From Thermoplasmata archaeon (lineage in GTDB: Archaea > Thermoplasmatota > Thermoplasmata > UBA10834): a stretch of 5,379 nucleotides of DNA. The notes under the pieces were generated by a model. It had not been told where the DNA came from. It did no database searches and saw nothing but the letters and a program-made list of their open reading frames with translations. The position numbers and the translations under genes are program-made. This document shows, one piece after another, positions 1-4,930 of the stretch (its first letter is position 1; each line of letters begins with the position of its first letter). The stretch lies in contig DUKU01000199.1 in the NCBI GenBank assembly GCA_013329135.1, positions 610 through 5,988 of the forward strand. The letters are read 5' to 3'.

Positions 1-93
1 TTCAGCGTCGCCGACGCCTCGTGTAAGATACTGTCAGAGATGGCGACCTTCGAGGGCGCCGGTGTGTCACAATCATCAGAGAAGGGATCATGA
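1..93 (+). CDS. C-terminal end of an unidentified upstream gene (partial)
   Basis: Frame 1 is open from the left edge to TGA at 91-93 and gives about 30 residues, starting FSVADASCKILSEM and ending SQSSEKGS. The third codon positions are mostly G or C, as in the real genes of this window, and the other two forward frames look worse: one stops at TAA 24-26, and the other is rich in Arg, Pro and His. The stop lies 14 nt before the btuF start, which suggests the same operon. I do not recognise the family from so short a tail. The upstream part needed to identify it is outside the window. Confidence 0.5.
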   Translation, partial: FSVADASCKILSEMATFEGAGVSQSSEKGS

Positions 94-107
94 AGAGATA
101 GGAACGG
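90..107 (+). promoter_or_regulatory. Upstream in-frame ATG plus TAG, and ribosome-binding region of btuF
   Basis: ATG at 90-92 overlaps the preceding gene's TGA (91-93) in the classic ATGA coupling arrangement and has AAGGG just before it. It is in frame with btuF, but after three codons (Met-Lys-Arg) it meets TAG at 99-101, then continues GAA CGG into ATG 108. The ordinary reading is that btuF starts at ATG 108, using the AGGA at 100-103 as a short ribosome-binding site. If the organism decodes TAG as pyrrolysine, translation could instead begin at 90. The sequence alone does not decide between these. Confidence 0.4.
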
Positions 108-1055
108 ATGGATGAGAACATGCAGATGAAGGCAGGGAAGACATACATGATGTGGGTCGCAATCGCGGTCGTCGTGACCTCGGTAGTTGCATTCACTGGC
201 GGATACATTGTAGGCACCAGTGTGTCATCGACGGACGAGGGTGTTCTACTCGTGGATGACTACGGAAGGACGATCAGGCTCGACAGCATACCCGAGAGGA
301 TAGTGTCCGTGGCACCTACACCGACCGAGATACTCTTCGCCGTAGGCGCGGGGGATCTGGTCGTGGGCGTGGACGACTACAGCGACTATCCCGCAGAAGC
401 CGCCAACTTGACCAAGGTCGGGTCGTACACCTTGAGCACTGAGGTCATCATCGGCCTTCAGCCTGATCTGGTCGTCTCGAGCGATCTGGTGCCGCTGGCC
501 CAGCTGGAGCTTCTTGAGGACCGCGGTATCCCGTTCGTCATACTCGCGACAAGGACCCTCGATGATGTCATGAAGGACATCAGGCTCGTCGGGATCCTGA
601 CTGGTCACGTCGAAGAGGCCAATGAGCTCGCAGACGACCTTGAGGGCAGGACCGGGGCCGTTGAGGCGAAGACCCTCGCGGATGGGGTCGTGAAACCCCG
701 CGTGTACATTGAGTATTACCCGTACTGGACATATGGCCCAGGGTCGTTCGGGAACGACCTGATTGCGCTCGCAGGTGGCATCAACATCGCAGAGAACACG
801 AGCAGTGAGTATCCGATGATCACGAGCGAGTTCGTCATCGCCCAGGACCCTGAGATCATCGTGTACACGCTCGGCTACATGACCACGACGACGGCGGAGG
901 AGATAGCTTCGCGGCCTGGCTGGGACGGGATTTCGGCCGTGTCCAGCGAGAGCATCTACTCCATGGATGATAACCTCGTGAGCAGGTACGGACCACGGAT
1001 CGTAGACGGGTTGGAGCAGCTGGCAGCCCTCCTACATCCCGAGCTGTTCGAGTGA
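108..1055 (+). CDS. btuF: BtuF-like corrinoid (cobalamin) ABC transporter substrate-binding protein, membrane-anchored
   Basis: This 315-residue protein is a class III periplasmic-type binding protein (Peripla_BP_2, COG0614) that captures substrate outside the membrane and delivers it to the BtuC permease. Residues 13-36 form one hydrophobic segment. There is no cysteine in the protein, so it is not a lipoprotein; an uncleaved N-terminal anchor or a cleaved signal is likely. The mature part starts near residue 46 (LLVDDYGRTIRL). IPERIVSVAPTPTEI (61-75) contains E74, and TSEF (239-242) contains E241. These align with the two BtuF glutamates that dock onto permease arginines. DDYSDYPAEA (89-98) closely resembles E. 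coli BtuF SSYSDYPPQA, and YGPRI near the C-terminus also fits. These points favour cobalamin, although siderophore or heme binding proteins share the fold. ATG 108 is used; ATG 120 and 126 are alternatives. The permease gene follows after 10 nt. Confidence 0.85.
   Translation: MDENMQMKAGKTYMMWVAIAVVVTSVVAFTGGYIVGTSVSSTDEGVLLVDDYGRTIRLDSIPERIVSVAPTPTEILFAVGAGDLVVGVDDYSDYPAEAANLTKVGSYTLSTEVIIGLQPDLVVSSDLVPLAQLELLEDRGIPFVILATRTLDDVMKDIRLVGILTGHVEEANELADDLEGRTGAVEAKTLADGVVKPRVYIEYYPYWTYGPGSFGNDLIALAGGINIAENTSSEYPMITSEFVIAQDPEIIVYTLGYMTTTTAEEIASRPGWDGISAVSSESIYSMDDNLVSRYGPRIVDGLEQLAALLHPELFE
742..759. repeat. Perfect 8-bp inverted repeat inside btuF
   Basis: GGTCGTTC (742-749) and GAACGACC (752-759) are exact reverse complements separated by GG. 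In RNA this could form a 7-bp hairpin with a CGGG loop. It encodes Gly-Ser-Phe-Gly-Asn-Asp-Leu (residues 212-218) in the conserved hinge-side region of the binding protein, so it may be a by-product of coding constraint. No function is claimed. Confidence 0.35.
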
Positions 1056-1065
1056 TGACGGGGCG

Positions 1066-2166
1066 ATGGATCTGGAATCAGGACGCGCGGCGGACAGGTC
1101 AGGGAAACAGCCTCGATTCTCATATCTCAGGCGGAACCCTGGCCTTTTCGTCGCGTCACTGGCCATCCTGCTCTTCGCATCCGCGCTCGTCGCGGTACTG
1201 ATAGGCACCCTCGGTCCGATAGGTCCGGGTGACCCGGAGATGATATCCTTTGACGACGCGATCGACGCCATACTGGGTCTCGACGGCGATGCGCCCAGCT
1301 ACTACTCCTCCGTGTTCTGGGACGTCAGGATACCGAGGGTCCTGCTCGCAGGCCTAGTGGGTGCGTCGCTCGCGTGCGCCGGCACCGCTATGCAGGCAGT
1401 GTTCAGGAATCCGATGGCCGACCCGTTCATCGTCGGAGTCTCGTCCGGGGCGGCCGTTGGTGCGGCCTCAGCCGGCCTGCTCGGCCTCACAGTTGCGATC
1501 GGGGCGTTCGCTGCGCCTGCGCTCGCGTTCGCCGCCGCGATCGTCACGGTGTTCGTCGTGTACTGGATGGGCACGGTCAGGGGCAGGATGTATGTCGACA
1601 CGCTCCTTCTATCTGGCGTGGCAGTTGCATCGTTCCTAGGCGCCGTGGTCTCGTTCCTCATCTACTTTGCGGGAGAGGATTACCACCAGATCATACCGTG
1701 GCTGCTGGGTTCTCTGGCGGTCGCGCGCTGGGAATATGTCTGGACGCTTGTGCTCCCAGTCGTGGTCGGCTGTTTCGTCATCTTCCTGTACGGTCGTGAG
1801 CTGAACGCTCTCCTGTTGGGCGAGGAGACAGCACACAACCTGGGCGCGGATCCCGAGTTCTTGAAAAAACTCATGCTCGCAGTGGCCGCGCTCCTGGCTG
1901 CAGGAGCCGTCGCGTTCACTGGCATCATCGGTTTCGTCGGCCTCATCGTACCTCACATGATGAGGATAGTCGTTGGCGCAAACCACAGGATCCTCGTGCC
2001 GGCTGCGACCCTGTTCGGGGCGAGTTTCCTCATATGGGCGGACGCGATATCGCGGACTATCATCCCCGGTGAGGAACTGCCAGTCGGGATCATAACCGCT
2101 CTCTGTGGGGGGCCATTCTTTCTCTACCTGCTCCGTAGGAGCAGGACCGGGAGCGTGATGGGATGA
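1066..2166 (+). CDS. btuC: BtuC-like FecCD-family ABC transporter permease
   Basis: This 366-residue polytopic membrane protein (FecCD, PF01032) forms the translocation channel of the importer. After a hydrophilic N-terminus of about 24 residues, the first helix spans about 26-48. Next comes the diagnostic block RIPRVLLAGLVGASLA (88-103), then GTAMQ (106-110), RNPMADP (114-120) and GVSSGAAVG (124-132). R88 and R91 match the BtuC arginines that dock BtuF. LGEETAHNLG (251-260) is the cytoplasmic coupling loop that contacts the ATPase. GIIGFVGLIVPHMMR (286-300) and the ending LPVGIITALCGGPFF (338-352) are also typical. It is slightly longer than E. coli BtuC (326 aa), mainly at the N-terminus, and about 10 helices are expected. 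ATG 1066 follows the btuF stop by 10 nt, with GTGAT (1052-1056) as a plausible ribosome-binding match. Its last codons overlap the ATPase start. Confidence 0.93.
   Translation: MDLESGRAADRSGKQPRFSYLRRNPGLFVASLAILLFASALVAVLIGTLGPIGPGDPEMISFDDAIDAILGLDGDAPSYYSSVFWDVRIPRVLLAGLVGASLACAGTAMQAVFRNPMADPFIVGVSSGAAVGAASAGLLGLTVAIGAFAAPALAFAAAIVTVFVVYWMGTVRGRMYVDTLLLSGVAVASFLGAVVSFLIYFAGEDYHQIIPWLLGSLAVARWEYVWTLVLPVVVGCFVIFLYGRELNALLLGEETAHNLGADPEFLKKLMLAVAALLAAGAVAFTGIIGFVGLIVPHMMRIVVGANHRILVPAATLFGASFLIWADAISRTIIPGEELPVGIITALCGGPFFLYLLRRSRTGSVMG
2149..2166 (+). promoter_or_regulatory. Ribosome-binding site and ATGA coupling junction of btuC/btuD
   Basis: GGGAG (2149-2153) sits 9 nt before ATG 2163, inside the last btuC codons. 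The btuC TGA (2164-2166) overlaps that ATG as ATGA. This 4-nt overlap fixes the btuD start and suggests translational coupling of permease and ATPase synthesis. Confidence 0.65.
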
Positions 2167-3419
2167 AGATCGAGATATCGGACCTGTCGTTCTCATTCGG
2201 GGAGACCCGGATACTCAAGGACATCTCGTTCGAAGTGGGGGAGGGGGAGTTCTTGGGCCTCATGGGTCCGAACGGTTCTGGCAAGACCACCCTCTTGAGA
2301 TGCCTGACCAGGTACCTCCCGACCGACGCACGCGCGGTCCTCGTCGACATGAAGCCCTTACACACACTGACGGACAGGGAGGTGGCATCCACTTTCGCGG
2401 TCGTGCCTCAGAGTTCGACGACCGACTTCCCGTTCACTGTCCGGGACGTGGTGATGATGGGCCGCATACCGCACGCTCACAGCAGGTTCTCAGGCACTCG
2501 CAGGGAGGATGCCGAGGTCGTGGCACGTTCCATGGACGCTGCCGGCTGCACTCGCCTGGCAGACCGGCCGTTCTCAGAGTTGAGCGGGGGTGAGCGGCAG
2601 AGGGCGGTCATCGCCAGGGCATTGGCCCAGGAACCACGTGCGCTGCTGCTCGACGAGCCGACAGTGTACCTGGACATCAGCGGGCAGCTGGAGATGATGG
2701 ATCTCGTCAAGAGGTTGAACAAGGAGAGAGGACTCACAGTCGTGGCAGTCCTGCATGACATCAACCTCGCCGCGAGGTACTGCGACAGGATAGCGCTTCT
2801 GAGTCAGGGCAGGCTCGAGGCGATAGGCCAACCATCGGAAGTACTGAACCCGGAGACGATCCAGGGTGTGTACGGGGTCGATGTGGCCGTAAGGCGGGAC
2901 CCCTTCACGAACGCGGTGTACATCATGCCCAAGGCGTCGGGGGCCAGGGTCGCCAGGCACGGCGCGAAGGTGCACCTCCTCTGCGGCGGCGGTACAGGTG
3001 GTCCCCTGATGAAATCGCTGCTCGACCTCGGGTATTCGGTGTCTGCAGGCGTGCTCAACGTGCTCGACTCCGACTACGAGTGCGCCAAGGACCTCCACAT
3101 ACCCGTGGCCGCTGAGATCCCATTCTCCCAGATAAGCGCCGAGTCCCATTCCGAGAATCTCAGGATGGCCGACGAGGCGTCCGTCGTCGTGGTCTCGCAG
3201 TTCCCCGTCGGGCCTGGGAACTTCCGGAACCTCGAGGCGGCCAGACATGCGCTGGACTCAGGGAAGAAGGTGATCGTGCTCGTGCGCGAGGACCCTTCGA
3301 CGGTCGATTTCGTTGGTGGGAAGGCGATGGAATTCATCAAGGGTTTGATAAGCTCGGGGGCGATTGAGGTGAAGAACCTCGATGAGGTAGTTGAACGCCT
3401 CCGAGGGCCAGGTGGGTGA
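2163..3419 (+). CDS. btuD: BtuD-like ABC transporter ATPase with an extra C-terminal domain
   Basis: This 418-residue protein energises the importer. Residues 1-255 are a complete ABC ATPase: Walker A GPNGSGKT (35-42), Q-loop Q83, signature LSGGE (140-144), Walker B LLLDEP (161-166) with catalytic E165, D-loop YLD (169-171) and H-loop H198. All catalytic elements are intact. BtuD/FecE-type ATPases usually end near residue 250-260. Here an alpha/beta-looking domain of about 150 residues follows. It starts at VHLLCGGGTGG (270-280), which looks like a beta strand plus glycine-rich loop, and continues with LDSDYE (301-306), EIPFSQIS (318-325), FPVGPGNFRNLE (347-358) and DFVGGKA (382-388). From memory, similar extensions occur on other BtuD-like ATPases of anaerobic bacteria and archaea. 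Its function is unknown to me; a nucleotide-binding or corrinoid-related regulatory role is only a guess. The protein is one unbroken frame with no sign of a frameshift. Confidence 0.9.
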   Translation: MKIEISDLSFSFGETRILKDISFEVGEGEFLGLMGPNGSGKTTLLRCLTRYLPTDARAVLVDMKPLHTLTDREVASTFAVVPQSSTTDFPFTVRDVVMMGRIPHAHSRFSGTRREDAEVVARSMDAAGCTRLADRPFSELSGGERQRAVIARALAQEPRALLLDEPTVYLDISGQLEMMDLVKRLNKERGLTVVAVLHDINLAARYCDRIALLSQGRLEAIGQPSEVLNPETIQGVYGVDVAVRRDPFTNAVYIMPKASGARVARHGAKVHLLCGGGTGGPLMKSLLDLGYSVSAGVLNVLDSDYECAKDLHIPVAAEIPFSQISAESHSENLRMADEASVVVVSQFPVGPGNFRNLEAARHALDSGKKVIVLVREDPSTVDFVGGKAMEFIKGLISSGAIEVKNLDEVVERLRGPGG

Positions 3420-3432
3420 CAGGTTGAAGGAG

Positions 3433-4221
3433 ATGCCGCTCAGGGACCTGAAGCGCAACACAGAACTGCTCATCCTCGTCGAACTCATACGGTCGCCTTC
3501 GACCAGACTGAAAGCTGTGAGCGAGCGGCTCGGCGTAACCGTCCAAGCGGTGAGTCAGTATGCTGCAGCCATGCGCAAGGAGGGTCTGGTGAAGGAGCAG
3601 AAAGGGACTCTCAGGCCAACCAGGAAGGGCATGCAGCTGCTTCAGGAGCACTTCTCGCGCATCAAACAGGACGTGGACGAGATCCTCAGGAGCATCAGCG
3701 TCGTGGACAGATGTGTCGCAGTCGCAGGGAGCTCTGTCAGGAAGGGGAGGACAGTCGGACTCGTGATGGAGGACGGCATGATGATGGCCTTCGATGGAGC
3801 CAAGAGCTCCTCCACAGGGGTCGCGCTCGAGGACGCGGAGGAGGGGGACGACGTGTTGATCGGCGGCCTCGAGGGGATCCTCGAAATGGAACTCGGTAAG
3901 TTGCTGGTGCTTGAGGCCCCGTCAGAGCTGGACGGTGGCTCCAAAGCTGCGAACATAGTGCAGGCGCGCCAGAAGGTGGAGGATTTCTCTCCGGGCATGC
4001 TTGCGGCCGGGGATACGGTCGGCGCGGCGTTGCTGATGAAGGCTAGCGGTGAGATGCTGATCCTGCATGCCCCAATCGAGTCATCCATGAGCGCTCTCAG
4101 CAAGGGCGTGGACGTGGTCTACTGCGGCACCAGGGAATCCACGGAGCTGCTGATCGACGCCGTCGCCAAGCTGAAGGCAGAGACGGGTTACGACATCAAG
4201 TGGCGCTCGTTCAAGCTGTGA
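3433..4221 (+). CDS. Winged-helix transcriptional regulator, DUF7839-like archaeal family
   Basis: The protein has 262 residues from ATG 3433. Residues about 5-70 form a winged helix-turn-helix: RNTELLILVELIRS, then RLKAVSERLGVT and the recognition helix VQAVSQYAAAMRKEGLV, with a basic wing (KGTLRPTRKG). A helical linker follows, then a beta-rich C-terminal half with KGRTVGLVMEDG, EDAEEGDDVLIGGLEGI, LEAPSELDGGS and AAGDTVGAALLM. This architecture resembles regulators I know from Methanosarcina (DUF7839-like); the match is from memory. The effector is unknown. The start is uncertain: ATG 3433 leaves 13 nt after the btuD stop, whereas TTG 3424, GTG 3412 and TTG 3391 are in-frame alternatives, the last two overlapping btuD. 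GGTGGGTGA (3411-3419) could serve the downstream starts. Its place directly behind the transporter suggests control of corrinoid uptake or metabolism, possibly including its own operon. Confidence 0.8.
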   Translation: MPLRDLKRNTELLILVELIRSPSTRLKAVSERLGVTVQAVSQYAAAMRKEGLVKEQKGTLRPTRKGMQLLQEHFSRIKQDVDEILRSISVVDRCVAVAGSSVRKGRTVGLVMEDGMMMAFDGAKSSSTGVALEDAEEGDDVLIGGLEGILEMELGKLLVLEAPSELDGGSKAANIVQARQKVEDFSPGMLAAGDTVGAALLMKASGEMLILHAPIESSMSALSKGVDVVYCGTRESTELLIDAVAKLKAETGYDIKWRSFKL

Positions 4222-4229
4222 TTTTAAGG
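4222..4229 (+). promoter_or_regulatory. TATA-like stretch before the nitroreductase gene
   Basis: TTTTAAGG begins directly after the regulator stop and is the only A/T-rich stretch in the spacer. Archaeal transcription starts about 25 nt downstream of the TATA centre, which would be near 4250 and upstream of both candidate start codons. The match to a TATA box is modest, so readthrough from the btu operon is equally possible. Confidence 0.35.
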
Positions 4230-4240
4230 TACCAAGGCTA

Positions 4241-4259
4241 AATCCCGTGAATCGGATTC
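4241..4259. repeat. Nested small inverted repeats in the nitroreductase leader
   Basis: GAATC (4249-4253) and GATTC (4255-4259) are exact inverted repeats around one G. An overlapping pair, AATCC (4241-4245) and GGATT (4254-4258), is also complementary. They lie where the transcription start would be if the upstream TATA-like stretch is used, so an operator is possible. The arms are short enough to arise by chance. Confidence 0.25.
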
Positions 4260-4265
4260 CTCCCC

Positions 4266-4272
4266 GGTGATT
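4266..4272 (+). promoter_or_regulatory. Ribosome-binding site that favours GTG 4282
   Basis: GGTGATT matches six of seven bases of the archaeal Shine-Dalgarno motif GGTGATC and stands 9 nt before GTG 4282. It contains the alternative start GTG 4267, which itself has only a pyrimidine-rich stretch upstream. This favours the shorter protein. Confidence 0.5.
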
Positions 4273-4281
4273 GGTTTGGAC

Positions 4282-4842
4282 GTGGCCGAGGCAGTGGATG
4301 CGAGGAGGGCCAGGAGGGTGCTGTCGGAGAGGAGCGTCGAGGACGAGAAGCTCGGGACTCTGGTGAGAGCCGTCCGTCTGTCTGCATCCTGTTTCAACAA
4401 CCAGCCGTGGAGGCTGGTGTTCTGCATAGGTCAAGAGTCCCTCGGGGCCGTGAAGGGCGCTCTCGCGAAGGGGAACGCGTGGGCGACGAGAGCACCCATG
4501 ATAATCGCCGTCGCGGCGAAGGTCCAGGACGACTGCCATCTGAGCGACGAGAGGAATTACTTCCTGTTCGACTGCGGGCTCGCCATCGGCCAGTTGGAGC
4601 TGCAGGCGACAGAGCTCGGCCTCGTAGCCCACCCTATTGCCGGATTTGATCCCCTGAGGGTGAAGGCCGTTCTCGGGATACCGGAGGACTACACGGTCAT
4701 CACCCTCGTGATATGCGGATATCCCGGGACCGACGATTCCCTCCTCTCGGACAAGCAGAAGGAGGCCGAGACACAGCGTCCTGAGCGGAAGCCGAAAGGA
4801 GAGAACATCTTTCTCGACCGCTGGGGTTCCTCATTGGCCTGA
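4282..4842 (+). CDS. Nitroreductase-family FMN-dependent oxidoreductase
   Basis: The protein has 186 residues from GTG 4282, or 191 from GTG 4267, both normal for this family (PF00881). These cytoplasmic FMN enzymes reduce nitro compounds, quinones or other acceptors with NAD(P)H; the substrate here cannot be read from sequence. On the 191-residue numbering, ARRARRVLSERSV (12-24) is the N-terminal FMN-phosphate-binding arginine region. SASCFNNQPWRLV (39-51) is the family's SAxNxQPW motif. FDCGLAIGQLELQATELGL (101-119) is the conserved dimer-interface helix. AGFDPLRVKAVLGIPED (125-141) followed by VICGYPG (148-154) is the typical C-terminal strand region. The first residues LDVAEAVDARR also fit the family, which keeps GTG 4267 possible. 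It lies 45-60 nt behind the regulator on the same strand, perhaps with its own promoter. It lacks the features I would expect of BluB, so a role in cobalamin lower-ligand synthesis is not supported. Confidence 0.85.
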   Translation: MAEAVDARRARRVLSERSVEDEKLGTLVRAVRLSASCFNNQPWRLVFCIGQESLGAVKGALAKGNAWATRAPMIIAVAAKVQDDCHLSDERNYFLFDCGLAIGQLELQATELGLVAHPIAGFDPLRVKAVLGIPEDYTVITLVICGYPGTDDSLLSDKQKEAETQRPERKPKGENIFLDRWGSSLA

Positions 4843-4867
4843 CGTTCAGACCCTTACAGCGAGGGCA

Positions 4868-4877
4868 CCGGGCCCGG
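4868..4877. repeat. 10-bp perfect palindrome upstream of the corA promoter
   Basis: CCGGGCCCGG is self-complementary over all ten bases and lies 5 nt before the TATA box of the next gene. It could be an operator or part of a weak terminator hairpin for the nitroreductase gene, but no T-run follows it. In a GC-rich genome such palindromes also arise by chance. Confidence 0.3.
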
Positions 4878-4878
4878 C

Positions 4879-4890
4879 AAGGCATATATC
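4879..4890 (+). promoter_or_regulatory. Archaeal TATA-box promoter for the CorA-type gene
   Basis: CATATATC (4883-4890) is the best TATA element in the window. It is preceded by the purine-rich AAGG, which could act as the TFB recognition element. The predicted transcription start is near 4912, leaving a leader of about 20 nt that includes the ribosome-binding site. It marks the CorA-type gene as a separate transcription unit. Confidence 0.65.
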
Positions 4891-4916
4891 CCGCCTCTGA
4901 CCATCAGGAGCCAGTC

Positions 4917-4921
4917 AGGAG
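4917..4921 (+). promoter_or_regulatory. Ribosome-binding site of the CorA-type gene
   Basis: AGGAG lies 9 nt before ATG 4931, a normal spacing for a strong Shine-Dalgarno site, and supports 4931 rather than the adjacent ATG 4934 as the start. Confidence 0.65.
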
Positions 4922-4930
4922 ACGGTCCAG

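Noticed and set aside
1..107. Cobalamin riboswitch upstream of btuF
   Set aside because: Most of this stretch is coding sequence of the preceding gene, and I see no B12-box-like conserved core. It is also too short for a cobalamin riboswitch.
1055..1200. Alternative start ATG 1055 overlapping the btuF stop as TGATG
   Set aside because: It is not in the permease frame and yields only about 48 codons with no family resemblance. The permease frame from 1066 is clearly correct.
1636..2196. Minus-strand open frame opposite the permease gene
   Set aside because: It is antisense to conserved FecCD sequence, shows no motif and has low-complexity polar composition. It is treated as a shadow.
2574..3248. 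Long minus-strand open frame (about 224 codons) opposite the ATPase gene
   Set aside because: Its composition is poor for a real protein (many His, Arg and Pro, no recognisable domain), and it lies fully opposite a well-supported gene. Long antisense frames are expected in GC-rich DNA with strong third-position bias.
2163..3419. Possible frameshift joining two separate genes in the long ATPase
   Set aside because: The frame is continuous with uniform codon bias across the domain junction, and both halves keep intact motifs, so it is a true fusion.
4081..4632. Minus-strand open frame spanning the regulator and nitroreductase genes
   Set aside because: It crosses two supported plus-strand genes and their promoter region and has no recognisable domain.
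4267..4842. Nitroreductase-family protein as BluB (dimethylbenzimidazole synthase)
   Set aside because: BluB is tempting beside B12 uptake genes, but this protein is shorter, has the general SAxNxQPW pattern, and BluB needs oxygen. A generic nitroreductase is the supported call.
4843..4880. Intrinsic terminator after the nitroreductase gene
   Set aside because: There is a GC palindrome, but no T-run follows it; the next bases lead straight into a TATA box.
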